Below are positions 53,146-62,422 of a DNA stretch of 64,000 nucleotides, in pieces (within the stretch, counting starts at the first letter, position 1; every line of letters starts with the position of its first letter). The notes beneath the pieces are model-generated. The model did no database searches, was not told the DNA's origin, and worked only from the letters and a program-made list of their open reading frames with translations. The stretch covers positions 27,237-91,236 of the forward strand of contig CAKUTA010000008.1 in assembly GCA_934691625.1 (NCBI GenBank). Direction: 5' to 3'. This DNA comes from an uncultured Bacteroidales bacterium (GTDB lineage: Bacteria; Bacteroidota; Bacteroidia; Bacteroidales; UBA932). Position numbers and translations under genes: made by a program.

Positions 53146-56100
53146 TTACGCCTTGGCAGCCTCAGCAGCCTTCTTGGCAAGCTTCTTCTGCTTATGGCTT
53201 TCCTGCCTTGTGGCGAACACGCAATAGATTGTAGGAATGAGCACCAGGGTGACAACAGTGGAGATGGAAAGACCCCACGCCACTGTGATACCGAGTGACT
53301 TCCACATCTCAGAACCCTCGCCTGTACCGATTGCCATAGGAATCATACCAAGCACTGTAGTAAGAGTTGTCATGAGAATAGGGCGCAGACGGCTTCTGGC
53401 GGCAGCTACAGCGGCATCAAGTATGCCCATGCCCCTCTCACGGAGAAGGATAAGGTAGTCAATCAGCACAATACCGTTCTTAACCACAATACCTATAAGA
53501 ATCAGGATTCCGATCATCGCCATCACACCCAGAGCCGTGTTGGAAGCCCAGAGTCCTATGATCACACCGACAAATGCAAACGGCACCGAGAACATGATCA
53601 CAAACGGGCTCATGAACGACTCGAACTGGGATGCCATCACCATGTACACAAGGATGATAATCAATATCATAAGCGTGATAAGATCGGAGAACATATCCTT
53701 CTGATCCTCATAGTCACCGGCAATGACGACATCAAGTTCCGACGGAATGTCGGTATCCTTGATCGCCTGCCCTGCAGCAGAGACACCGTCACTCATGGCA
53801 TGATTTCCTTCGATGACACCAGATACTGTGATCATACGCTGCCTGTTCTTACGCTCGATTGTAGGAGGCACCTCTGTTTCTACTACCTTTCCAAGATCCT
53901 TGATGCGGATACCGTTTCCGGCTCCATTGTAGATGACAATATTCTCGATATCCGAGACACTGGTCCTGAATCCGGGAGCATAGCGTACACGTATATCATA
54001 CTCCTCACCATCCTCTCTATAATATGAGCCGACAGAGCCGCTCATCGCAGCGCTGACAGCAGCAGCAGCTGTAGTGGTATTAAGGCCATTTGCGGCAAGC
54101 TTCACCCTATCAAAATCAACTTGATATTCAGGGGTGTACTGATCACGGCTGAGAGTCACCTGGGCAAATGAAGGATCTGCAAGCATCTTTTCACGGATTT
54201 CATTGGCAACCTGGTCAGTGGTATTGAAGTCATATCCATAGATTTCAACATCAACTGTAGCGGCTCCACCCATGCCGCCCATACCTTCCGTTACAGTACC
54301 CTTATGTATTTCAGGATATTCGCGGATATCGGCACGGATGACATCGGCTATCTCGCTGGCAGAACGCTTACGGAGCTCCATACTTCCCAGGTTGATGTTC
54401 ATCGAGATGATGTTGGAACCGTTGGTCTGCATACTTGCGAAAGCATTGTCAGAGTCAGCCTGTCCGAATGTGTAGCTGCAGATCTTTATCTCAGGAATCT
54501 CCTCGCAGATCCTGTTGTAGAAGTTCTTCGCGAACTCGCCAGTAACTTCCTGTGAGGTACCGGCATTGAGCTCGATAGACACCGTCAGACGTCCCTGGTC
54601 AGCATGAGGGAAGTATTCACTCTTGAGACTTGGGCCGAGAAGGAGCACGACAGCAGCGAAGATAGCGAATGCCCCGAATATCACGGTCTTCCTGTTACGT
54701 ACAGCCCAGTTGATAATCTTCGCATAGCCATTGGAAATAGCATTCAAGCCCTTGTCGATAGGAGTGAACAGTATATCGTGAAGCTTGCTCTTCTTCCTGT
54801 CACCACGAAGCATCCTGGAGCAGAGCATCGGCACAAGGCAGAGGGCTCCGCAGGTGGATACGATCATGATGATGCTGACAATCCATCCGAGCTGGCGGAA
54901 CATGATACCGGACATGCCGGAAATGAGTGTCAGCGGCAGAAACACGCAGAGCATTGTCAATGTAGAGGCAATGATGGAGATACCCACCTCCTCTGTTCCA
55001 TGCACCGCAGCCTCCTTCGGCTTCTCGCCTCTCTCGATATGGGTCGTGATATTCTCAAGAGCCACAATGGAGTCGTCCACGACCATACCTATCGCAATGG
55101 ACAATGCCGACATTGATATGACGTTCAGAGTGTTGCCTGTAGCGAACAGATAAACCAGGGACGCCATAAGCGAGATAGGGATGGAAAGGATAATGATGAA
55201 TGTCGCTCTCCATCTTCCGAGGAAGACATAGACCACCAGCATGACGACGATGAAAGTGATGATGATGGTCTCCTTCAGGGAATTGATACTGTTCTCGATA
55301 TTGCTTGAAGAGTCGATGACAGTCTCGATATGGATATCAGAAGGAAGAGTCTGCCCGATAGTCTCAAGCTCTTTCTTAACGCCATTGATGACATTGACAG
55401 TATTAGCTCCCGTCTGCTTCTGGATGACAATCTGGGCGGAACGTGTGCCGTTCGTTACAGCCTGCTGCTCCTTCTCCTCCTGACCGTCATTGACAGTAGC
55501 GACATCTTTCAGATATACAGCGTCACCATCCTTATAAGCAAGCACGATATTCAGCATTTCTGACGGGTCCTTGAATTCCTTCTGGATACGCAGGGAATAA
55601 GTGTCCGAACCTATGTCAATGCTTCCTGAAGGGACGTTGCGGTTCTCGTATGCAATGATGCTGGATACCGTGGAGATTGACAGCCCGTAAGCCTGCAGCT
55701 TGTTAGGGTCGCAGTACACCTGTATCTCACGTGTAGGCGCACCGGTCACAGACACGGTACCTACGCCCTTGACCCTGGAGAGAGGTGTTGTCACCTTATC
55801 ATCCAGAATCTTGTCCAGCCCCGGAAGACTCTCATCCGCTGTGGCAGCAAGGATGAGGATAGGCATATCGTCCGCACTGAACTTGAATATGACCGGAGTG
55901 GAAGCCTGGTCAGGCAGAGACGAGTTCACCATGTCCAGCTTGTCACGGACATTGTTCGTCGCCTCCTCGATATCTACACCGTAGTTGAATTCAAGAGTAA
56001 TGATGGAAATGTTCTCCTTTGATTTGGAGGTCATGTCCTTAAGGTCGCTCACACCATTCAGTCCATTTTCCAGGACCTTGGTGAGGTTCGTCTCGATATC

Positions 56101-56271
56101 AGCCGCACTGGCACCCGGATAGGACGACATCACGAGGATGACGTTGGCATCGAAGTCCGGATACAGGGCTATGGATGTCTTCATGAACGAGAATATACCG
56201 AAGATTGCAAAGGCAATGAAGACCAATGCAGTCGTTACCGGCTTATTCACCGCTGTTCTATATATGCTCAT
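53146..56271 (-). CDS. RND-family efflux transporter, inner-membrane pump
   Basis: The 1041-residue pump has the expected layout: a first transmembrane helix at the N-terminus (TTALVFIAFAIFGIF), two large periplasmic loops, and 12 transmembrane helices, with the proton-relay region SALSIAIGMVVDDSIVALEN in TM4. MAMIGILILIGIVVKNGIVLID marks TM10. The Lys/Ala-rich tail (QKKLAKKAAEAAKA) is cytoplasmic. It works with the adaptor and TolC genes upstream to export drugs, bile acids, dyes or lipids; the substrate is not predictable. Confidence 0.93.
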   Translation of the reverse strand: MSIYRTAVNKPVTTALVFIAFAIFGIFSFMKTSIALYPDFDANVILVMSSYPGASAADIETNLTKVLENGLNGVSDLKDMTSKSKENISIITLEFNYGVDIEEATNNVRDKLDMVNSSLPDQASTPVIFKFSADDMPILILAATADESLPGLDKILDDKVTTPLSRVKGVGTVSVTGAPTREIQVYCDPNKLQAYGLSISTVSSIIAYENRNVPSGSIDIGSDTYSLRIQKEFKDPSEMLNIVLAYKDGDAVYLKDVATVNDGQEEKEQQAVTNGTRSAQIVIQKQTGANTVNVINGVKKELETIGQTLPSDIHIETVIDSSSNIENSINSLKETIIITFIVVMLVVYVFLGRWRATFIIILSIPISLMASLVYLFATGNTLNVISMSALSIAIGMVVDDSIVALENITTHIERGEKPKEAAVHGTEEVGISIIASTLTMLCVFLPLTLISGMSGIMFRQLGWIVSIIMIVSTCGALCLVPMLCSRMLRGDRKKSKLHDILFTPIDKGLNAISNGYAKIINWAVRNRKTVIFGAFAIFAAVVLLLGPSLKSEYFPHADQGRLTVSIELNAGTSQEVTGEFAKNFYNRICEEIPEIKICSYTFGQADSDNAFASMQTNGSNIISMNINLGSMELRKRSASEIADVIRADIREYPEIHKGTVTEGMGGMGGAATVDVEIYGYDFNTTDQVANEIREKMLADPSFAQVTLSRDQYTPEYQVDFDRVKLAANGLNTTTAAAAVSAAMSGSVGSYYREDGEEYDIRVRYAPGFRTSVSDIENIVIYNGAGNGIRIKDLGKVVETEVPPTIERKNRQRMITVSGVIEGNHAMSDGVSAAGQAIKDTDIPSELDVVIAGDYEDQKDMFSDLITLMILIIILVYMVMASQFESFMSPFVIMFSVPFAFVGVIIGLWASNTALGVMAMIGILILIGIVVKNGIVLIDYLILLRERGMGILDAAVAAARSRLRPILMTTLTTVLGMIPMAIGTGEGSEMWKSLGITVAWGLSISTVVTLVLIPTIYCVFATRQESHKQKKLAKKAAEAAKA

Positions 56272-56304
56272 AGATACTTTACTGTTAAATGTTTTCTTCA
56301 GGAA

Positions 56305-57336
56305 TTATTCCTGGACATTGACCTTGGAGCCGTTCTTAAGGCTGGCCTGTCCCTTCACAATCACCTTGTCGCCTTCTGCGATGCCCGAAAGAATCTCATA
56401 CTCTGTATCAAAATGACGACCGAGGGTCACTACCGATTCCTTCACGGTACCATCTTCCTGAAGGATGAATACAGACCTTACACCAGAACCCTGCTGCTTG
56501 ACAATGCAGTCGTCAGGAACAGTGATGCTATGGTTTGTACCGAAGTTCACTGTCACGCGGGCATACATTCCCGGCCTGAGGACGCGGTCTGTATTAGCGA
56601 CATTGACCTCCACGGTGAATGTGTGGGTGGCAGCATCGATTGTAGGATATATCCTGACGATGCGCCCGGTGAATGTTTTTCCAGGAAGAGCGTCTGCTGT
56701 CAACGTGACAGTATCGTTCTTCTTCACACGGGTGTAATCAGCCTCTGACACACCGACAAAAAGCTTGACCGGAGTAATCTGCTCCACGACATAGATAGGA
56801 GTACCGCTGTACATATCACCCTTATCGTAGTTTCTGGCGGTAATCACACCTGATACAGGAGAACGGAGCACAGTATTCTCGAGAAGATTGTCGTACTGGC
56901 TGCGTGTGACATTGTATTTCAGCTCCATGGCGTCGAAATCAGACTTGGAGACACCGCCCTGCTCATAAAGCTTCTTTATACGTGAGAACTCCAGAGAGTC
57001 ATTGGCAAGAGAAAGCTTGGACTGGTTCAGGCTTACGTCGTCCATCCTGGCCACAACCTGACCGGCACGGACAAAGTCGCCGACCTCGGCATAGATCTTC
57101 TGTATTCTCGACATGCTCTGAGGAGCAATGTTGTTCTTCGCATAAGCCTCCACTGTAGATGTATAGACGTCCGTCTGTGGAACATCCTTGGATGAAGCGG
57201 CCATGACTTTTACATTGGTCAGCCTCACTTCCGTAGCCTGGGTCTGCTCTGCAGTCTTCGTGCTGCTGTTTCCGCAGCCTGCTGCCATCACAGCGGCAGC
57301 CGCGTAGATAATCGTTCTAAAATTCATATTTTTCAT
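56305..57336 (-). CDS. RND efflux periplasmic adaptor (membrane fusion protein), lipoprotein
   Basis: The start at 57336 (MKNMNFRTI; MNFRTI at 57327 also possible) gives a ~343-residue lipoprotein with VMAAGC. It contains the biotinyl-lipoyl half motifs KIYAEVGDFVRAGQVVARMD and TVLRSPVSGVITARNYDKGD, a short helical hairpin between them, and beta-barrel and membrane-proximal domains. It links the inner-membrane pump to the TolC-like outer channel. It lies 7 bp after the tolC stop and 33 bp before the pump. Confidence 0.92.
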   Translation of the reverse strand: MKNMNFRTIIYAAAAVMAAGCGNSSTKTAEQTQATEVRLTNVKVMAASSKDVPQTDVYTSTVEAYAKNNIAPQSMSRIQKIYAEVGDFVRAGQVVARMDDVSLNQSKLSLANDSLEFSRIKKLYEQGGVSKSDFDAMELKYNVTRSQYDNLLENTVLRSPVSGVITARNYDKGDMYSGTPIYVVEQITPVKLFVGVSEADYTRVKKNDTVTLTADALPGKTFTGRIVRIYPTIDAATHTFTVEVNVANTDRVLRPGMYARVTVNFGTNHSITVPDDCIVKQQGSGVRSVFILQEDGTVKESVVTLGRHFDTEYEILSGIAEGDKVIVKGQASLKNGSKVNVQE

Positions 57337-57343
57337 TGTCTTA

Positions 57344-58813
57344 TTATCTGTTGTTAAGGTCCACATTTCCGTCTTCATCTATGAAATCGTGTCCGAGAAT
57401 CTTCTCAAGGTTTGATTTTGCCACCACGTAGTCATATACGCTCTGCGATACGCTGAGCTTTGCCTGGGTAAGCGCGAGCTGTGCGTCATTCAGTTCAGTG
57501 ATGGTGCTGCGGCCGACATTGTATGACTGCGTAGCGATATCATAGGCCTTCTGTGCTGTCTCCACACCGTCCTCTGCTGCCGCATAACTCTTTATCTTAG
57601 TCTCCATAGTGTTCAGATACTGACGGATAGCTATCTTCAGCTGGCGTTCCGTGTCGCTGGCCTGGATAGCAAGCTCCGAAGCCTGCACCTTCGCCTGACG
57701 GACATCGTTGTAGCGTTTTCCGCCGGAGAATATAGGTATATTAAGGCTCAAGCCCACATAAGAATACGGGGTCCACTTGTAGTCGCTGAACTTGAAGTCA
57801 TTAGTCATGGCGTTCATGCTGAAAGAGAATCCGAGGGACAATGTCGGGATGTAGGCGTATTTCTGGAGTTTCACCGTCTCGGCAAGCTGCTCGGCCTGAA
57901 TAGAGAGCTGGCGCATTGTCGTATTGTAGTCGAGGCTCAATGCATCAGAACTGTAGCTGTCTGTCATCATGGCATCAGCATAGTCGCCAAGTTCTCCGGC
58001 GACGTCAATGTCCTGGTCGAGATCCACTCCCATGACAGCCTTCAGCTGCCACAATGCCAGAATGACAGAGCTTTCTGCATTATAGACATTAGGAACAGCA
58101 TTGGCGACAGTCGATTTCGCTCTTGTAAACTCGAGTTCAGAGGCCTTCTGTGCGTTGTAGCGCATCTGTGTCTGCTCGAAGTTCTTTACTGCATTGTCAT
58201 ATACATCCTTATAGACAGTGAGGGCTTCCTTTGCGAGGAGGACCGCATAAAATGCCTGCTTTACCTGGGTCACCATGTCCAGCCTCGATGAACGGGCATT
58301 CTCCACTGACAGCTCCACTTCCTGTCCTGATATCTTCAGGCTTTTCCAGAGCTGCGCATTGATAAGTGGCATATTGGCAGAGACGCCTGCGTTCCATGTG
58401 TTCCATCGGCCGACTTCTATTCCGCCGCCGCTTGAAGATGATGACCCGCTGTCTGTTCCTGCATCAGACGCGCCGCTGTCAGAGCCGTCACCATCCGATG
58501 ATCCGCCGCCCATGAAGCTGCTCATGTCCACATCCATATACATTACCTGTTTCTTGATCGTCCTCTGGAATGAACCTGTGAGGTCAATCTGAGGGAAAAG
58601 GGATGCGTACGTCCCTTTCTTAGCATATCCGGTGCGCTCGATTTCCTTATCTGCCACCTGCACTGAAGCGTTCTCGCTCAACGCTATCTTCAATGCTTCA
58701 TCCAATGTGATGACCGTCCTGGTCTGCGAGCTGTCCGCTTCCTGCGCCACGGCATTCAGGGACATCATCACCGAGGCTGCAACCAGCAGCAATCTCGGAA
58801 AGATTCTCTTCAT
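57344..58813 (-). CDS. TolC-family outer-membrane efflux channel
   Basis: The 489-residue protein has a signal peptide (cleaved after NAVAQ), and the two-fold OEP repeat with long helices (QAFYAVLLAKEALTVYKDVY; IRQYLNTMETKIKSYAAAED) and ITLDEALKIALSEN at the start. A Ser/Asp/Gly-rich insert (~100-132, GGGSSDGDGSDSGASDAGTD) lies in the first beta-hairpin region, which would be surface-exposed. First gene of the efflux operon; the strong palindrome upstream may be its operator. Confidence 0.92.
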   Translation of the reverse strand: MKRIFPRLLLVAASVMMSLNAVAQEADSSQTRTVITLDEALKIALSENASVQVADKEIERTGYAKKGTYASLFPQIDLTGSFQRTIKKQVMYMDVDMSSFMGGGSSDGDGSDSGASDAGTDSGSSSSSGGGIEVGRWNTWNAGVSANMPLINAQLWKSLKISGQEVELSVENARSSRLDMVTQVKQAFYAVLLAKEALTVYKDVYDNAVKNFEQTQMRYNAQKASELEFTRAKSTVANAVPNVYNAESSVILALWQLKAVMGVDLDQDIDVAGELGDYADAMMTDSYSSDALSLDYNTTMRQLSIQAEQLAETVKLQKYAYIPTLSLGFSFSMNAMTNDFKFSDYKWTPYSYVGLSLNIPIFSGGKRYNDVRQAKVQASELAIQASDTERQLKIAIRQYLNTMETKIKSYAAAEDGVETAQKAYDIATQSYNVGRSTITELNDAQLALTQAKLSVSQSVYDYVVAKSNLEKILGHDFIDEDGNVDLNNR

Positions 58814-58862
58814 AACTTAAACTCTAATAATTATTTATTTCTATCTAATCTACAATCAATGG

Positions 58863-58890
58863 CGCGGCATGGTGCAAATACCACGCCGCG
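58863..58890. promoter_or_regulatory. Palindrome upstream of the tolC operon
   Basis: CGCGGCATGGT (58863-58873) and ACCACGCCGCG (58880-58890) are inverted with one mismatch in 11 around GCAAAT. It lies 50-77 bp before the tolC start and overlaps the only candidate -7-like box (TATTTG) seen there, so it is a candidate operator. It could also be the terminator of the lgt gene upstream. Confidence 0.5.
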
Positions 58891-58961
58891 AAATGTTCAA
58901 AAAATGGCAATATCTACACTTATTATTGCCAAAAACTCCACATTGTCCAGAAACGGCTAAA

Positions 58962-59849
58962 TTATGCCAGCGGTTTGGCATAGTGGGTGGCAGTTTTCCT
59001 GCGACCGCCTTCCTGCCCAGGAACGATCACCGCCGCAGGCTGCTTCCTGACATACGCATAAATCAGGAAACCGATGCCGAGAAGCACAAACGGTATGCTG
59101 AGCAGCTGTCCCATATTCAGAACCATATTATCCTCGAACGCCACCTGTGGCTCCTTGATGAACTCGATAAGGAACCGCATCCCGAAGCATACTATGAAGA
59201 AGATGCCGATGAATGTGCCGCGGTAGATCTTGTCCAGCCTGAACTTGTACATGCTGATAAGCACAATGCCAAGAATCAGATAGCTCAATGCCTCATAGAT
59301 CTGTGTCGGATGCTTCGGCTCTGTCTCGCCTCTCAGATCGAATATGAATCCCCAAGGAAGGCTGGTCACGTCACCGTAGATTTCCGAGTTCATAAGGTTT
59401 CCGAGACGGATGAATGTGGCGGCAAAGGACACCGCAATACAGAGATGGTCGAGAAGCCATACGAAGTCGAAATTATTCTTCCTACCGTAATGGTGTGCAT
59501 ACCATGCCATTGCGATGAGAAGAGCAATCGTTCCGCCATGGCTCGCAAGTCCGCCCTTCCACGGCATGAAGATTTCCAGGAACCCCTGCCAGCTGCCGAA
59601 ATAGTATTCCGGCTGATAGAAGATGCAGTGTCCCAGCCTGGCTCCCACAATAGTGCCGATCAGCAATGTATAAAGGAGTGAATCCAGAAGATTTTCAGAT
59701 ATCCCCTCACGGCGGAAGAACCATCTGAATATGAACCAGCCAAGGATAAACCCGGACACGAAAAGCAGGGAATACCACCTGAGGCCGAACGAGCCGATAT
59801 GGAAAAGGACCGGATCCACATGCCAGTGGACAAATAGCATTTCGAACAT
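58962..59849 (-). CDS. lgt: Prolipoprotein diacylglyceryl transferase
   Basis: Lgt adds diacylglycerol from phosphatidylglycerol to the lipobox Cys of prolipoproteins in the inner membrane. The start at 59849 (MFEMLFVHW) gives 295 residues with about seven transmembrane helices. The signature region reads FIRLGNLMNSEIYG, the Bacteroidota form of GRLGNFINGE, with WKGGLASHGG upstream supplying the conserved active-site His. The window encodes many lipoproteins that depend on it. The tail is a short basic stretch. Confidence 0.95.
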   Translation of the reverse strand: MFEMLFVHWHVDPVLFHIGSFGLRWYSLLFVSGFILGWFIFRWFFRREGISENLLDSLLYTLLIGTIVGARLGHCIFYQPEYYFGSWQGFLEIFMPWKGGLASHGGTIALLIAMAWYAHHYGRKNNFDFVWLLDHLCIAVSFAATFIRLGNLMNSEIYGDVTSLPWGFIFDLRGETEPKHPTQIYEALSYLILGIVLISMYKFRLDKIYRGTFIGIFFIVCFGMRFLIEFIKEPQVAFEDNMVLNMGQLLSIPFVLLGIGFLIYAYVRKQPAAVIVPGQEGGRRKTATHYAKPLA

Positions 59850-59908
59850 ACTTGTCAATTTATTAAATTGTAAAGTTACGCATATTTTCCGACAAAACGG
59901 CATATAAA

Positions 59909-59938
59909 AATCCCGTGCCTTTTTTCAGACACGGGATT
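59909..59938 (-). terminator. Terminator of pgk
   Basis: AATCCCGTG (59909-59917) and CACGGGATT (59930-59938) pair perfectly; read on the minus strand the stem is followed by TTTTTAT. It lies 39 bp past the pgk stop. Confidence 0.8.
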
Positions 59939-59976
59939 CAAGTAAAGTCAATGCACATAGGCATTGCCAGGATTTT

Positions 59977-61248
59977 TTATTCGTTTACCGCTGCAACTCC
60001 AGGGAGAACCTTGCCCTCGATAGCCTCGAGAAGGGCGCCGCCACCTGTAGAGATGTAGGAAACCTTGTCGGTAAGACCGAACTTGGTGCAGCATGCAACC
60101 GAGTCACCGCCTCCGATGAGGGAGAATGCACCTTCTGCTGTAGCAGCGGCGATAGCCTCACCGATAGCCTTGGAACCGCTGCAGAACTCGTCGCACTCGA
60201 ATACGCCGGCAGGACCGTTCCAGAGGATTGTCTTGCAGCCCTTGATAGCCTCCGCGAATTTCTTCTGAGCCTCAGGACCTGCGTCAACACCCTCGAAGCC
60301 TGCAGGGATGGCGTTAGCAGGAGCGACCTTGATCTCTGAGCCTGGCTTGAGTGACATTGTAGCGAAATCAAGACCGTTCGTGGTGACAGCATCTGGAGCC
60401 ATTATAAGCTCTACGCCGTTTTCCTTGGCCTTTTTCTCCACGTCAAGAGCCACATCGAGCTTGTCCATCTCCACAATAGACTCTCCGATTTCACCGCCAT
60501 GAGCCTTCGCGAATGTATAAGTCATACCGCCGCAGAGGATGAGCTTGTCCACCTTGCCGAGAAGATTCTCGATGATGCCGATCTTTGTAGATACCTTGGA
60601 ACCGCCCATGATAGCGATGAAAGGACGCTTGATGTCGCTGAGGACATTATTGACAGCCTTCACCTCTTTCTCCATAAGAAGGCCGAGCATGCGGTCCTCA
60701 GGTTTGAAGAATTCAGCGATAACGGCTGTAGAGGCATGTTTGCGGTGTGCTGTTCCGAATGCATCCATAACCCAGCAGTCAGCATAAGAAGCGAGCTTCT
60801 TGGCGAATTCCTTCTGTGAAGCCTTCATTGCCTTCTTAGCTTCCTCGTATGCAGGATCCTCCTTGTCAATTCCTACTGGCTTTCCTTCCTCTTCAGGATA
60901 GAAACGGAGGTTTTCGAGAAGAAGAACCTCGCCTGGCTTGAGAGCTGCAGCCTGTGCGTCTGCTTTCTGGCAGTCAGGAGCGAACTGAACAGGAACGCCG
61001 AGTTCCTTGCTTACTGTATCAACTATCTGTGAAAGAGAAAGTTCAGGTTTAACCTTTCCTTTTGGCTTGCCCATGTGGGACATGATGATGATAGAGCCGC
61101 CCTTTTCAAGAATGAGCTTGAGTGTAGGAAGAGCGCCACGGATACGTGTGTCGTCGGTAATCTTGCCGTCCTGGATAGGAACGTTGAAGTCCACTCTCAC
61201 AATAGCTTTCTTACCTTTGAAATCGTAAGAATTGATGTTTGATGCCAT
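59977..61248 (-). CDS. pgk: Phosphoglycerate kinase
   Basis: The glycolytic enzyme transfers phosphate from 1,3-bisphosphoglycerate to ADP. The 423-residue protein shows [26 protein letters not shown] (substrate-binding) , [14 protein letters not shown], the hinge [11 protein letters not shown] and the nucleotide-site GGGDSVACC. Length fits bacteria (about 395-420). It is transcribed alone between two terminator-like regions. A -7 box TAAATTTG (complement of 61372-61379) places its transcript start at the edge of a 79-bp inverted-repeat element that becomes the 5' leader. Confidence 0.97.
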   Translation of the reverse strand: MASNINSYDFKGKKAIVRVDFNVPIQDGKITDDTRIRGALPTLKLILEKGGSIIIMSHMGKPKGKVKPELSLSQIVDTVSKELGVPVQFAPDCQKADAQAAALKPGEVLLLENLRFYPEEEGKPVGIDKEDPAYEEAKKAMKASQKEFAKKLASYADCWVMDAFGTAHRKHASTAVIAEFFKPEDRMLGLLMEKEVKAVNNVLSDIKRPFIAIMGGSKVSTKIGIIENLLGKVDKLILCGGMTYTFAKAHGGEIGESIVEMDKLDVALDVEKKAKENGVELIMAPDAVTTNGLDFATMSLKPGSEIKVAPANAIPAGFEGVDAGPEAQKKFAEAIKGCKTILWNGPAGVFECDEFCSGSKAIGEAIAAATAEGAFSLIGGGDSVACCTKFGLTDKVSYISTGGGALLEAIEGKVLPGVAAVNE

Positions 61249-61285
61249 AATATAAATATTGTTAATTATAACTATTCTCTGTGTC

Positions 61286-61365
61286 AGAAACTGTTTTGAA
61301 AATTATTATCTGAAAGTCCGAGGGGAATTTTACCTCAAAACGACTTTTTAATTCAAAACTGTTTC
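61286..61365 (-). repeat. 79-bp inverted-repeat element of the GAAACTGTTTTGAA family, pgk leader
   Basis: GAAACTGTTTTGAA (61287-61300) and TTCAAAACTGTTTC (61352-61365) are inverted with one mismatch. Core segments AATTATTATCTGAA and GGAATTTTACCTCAAA are shared with the asd-leader element. On the minus strand it corresponds almost exactly to the first ~80 nt of the predicted pgk transcript. Confidence 0.75.
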
Positions 61366-61371
61366 AGCCTG

Positions 61372-61379
61372 CAAATTTA
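61372..61379 (-). promoter_or_regulatory. -7 box of pgk
   Basis: TAAATTTG on the minus strand is an exact TAnnTTTG. The transcript would start near 61365, giving a ~117-nt leader. Confidence 0.5.
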
Positions 61380-61404
61380 GCAATTTCCGGCAAATTCCGT
61401 ACCG

Positions 61405-62304
61405 CTATTTCTCACCGCTGTACATACGGCAGATGCCGAAAGTGAATGCCTTGTGACGGACATTACGGTAGCCGCATTCACGTAGCGTCTGCATAAAGGC
61501 TTTCCGTCCCGGGAAGTTCAGCACTGATGCCGGCAGGTACCGATATGCGGCCTTGTCGCCTGACACCTTGCCTCCGATAAGCGGCAGGATATGAAGGAAA
61601 TACAGGTTGAACATCCAGCGGAGCACGGCATTGGACGGAACAGAAAGCTCCAGTATCACCAGCTCGCCGCCCGGCCGCAAGACACGCAGCATCTCACGCA
61701 GTCCTTTTTCCCGGTTCTCGAAATTACGGACACCGAACGCCACTGTGACCCTATCAAACACCCCATCCTCGAAACGGAGGTTCTCGCAGTCGCCAACTTC
61801 GTATGATACAATGTCTTCCAGACCTTCAGCCTTGATTTTATCTCCCATAATCTTCAGCATGCCTTCCGACAAGTCAAGTCCGGTCACATGCCCATGCCAG
61901 TATCCTCCTGTATGCGCCACATAGCTTGACAGCCTAGAGCTATCCTGGCTGACAAACTGATTATCAGCCTGTTCACCAGCAGCCTGCCCCACACCAGATT
62001 GTCCTCCATCCGCAGTGGCATCTTTCCTGTCCGCACCGTAGATTTCAGCTCGCCGCACCATCTCCCGTGCTATGGCAATGGAGAAGTCCCCTGTTCCGCA
62101 GGCGATGTCCAGCACGTGCAGACCTCCTGTCTCGCTGTCTCCTGCCGCAGCCATCGCACGCTCTGCCCTGCCAGGCCTGAATATATATTTCAATGCGCGT
62201 TTTCTCCAGGTTCTGTCAATGTCCAGGGACATTATATGATTCAGTTTATCGTATTCCGGGGCAATGCTGTCGAACATGTTCCGGATGTTTTCTTTTTTCG
62301 GCAT
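61405..62304 (-). CDS. menG: Demethylmenaquinone methyltransferase (UbiE/MenG) with a large insertion
   Basis: The enzyme methylates demethylmenaquinone in the last step of menaquinone synthesis. Motifs are FDSIAPEYDKLNH near the start, SAM motif I VLDIACGTGDFS (64-75), GLDLSEGML (142-150), VGDCENLRFED, AFGVRNFENREKGL and LELSVP. The usual family length is ~245 residues; here 299, mainly from a hydrophilic Gly/Gln/Ala/Ser-rich insert at ~84-137 between motif I and the next strand, plus a short insert before motif I. The frame is intact through the insert. Menaquinone fits the anaerobic phylum. Confidence 0.92.
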   Translation of the reverse strand: MPKKENIRNMFDSIAPEYDKLNHIMSLDIDRTWRKRALKYIFRPGRAERAMAAAGDSETGGLHVLDIACGTGDFSIAIAREMVRRAEIYGADRKDATADGGQSGVGQAAGEQADNQFVSQDSSRLSSYVAHTGGYWHGHVTGLDLSEGMLKIMGDKIKAEGLEDIVSYEVGDCENLRFEDGVFDRVTVAFGVRNFENREKGLREMLRVLRPGGELVILELSVPSNAVLRWMFNLYFLHILPLIGGKVSGDKAAYRYLPASVLNFPGRKAFMQTLRECGYRNVRHKAFTFGICRMYSGEK

Positions 62305-62341
62305 TCTTCTGTATTGTTTTCTGATTTCCGAGTGCGGTAAT

Positions 62342-62417
62342 ATTGAATATCAGCGAGTTACAATTCTCAAATGTCACAGGTGGAGACTTTGAAATCCGTA
62401 TGTAGCTGATAATCAAT
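62342..62417. repeat. Dispersed nested-hairpin repeat, copy E
   Basis: Outer arms ATTGAATATCA (62342-62352) and TGATAATCAAT (62407-62417) have one mismatch; inner CTCAAATGTC pairs partially with GACTTTGA. The 76-bp unit matches copy D base for base over most of its length (AGTTACAATTCTCAAA shared). Confidence 0.75.
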
Positions 62418-62422
62418 GGCAG

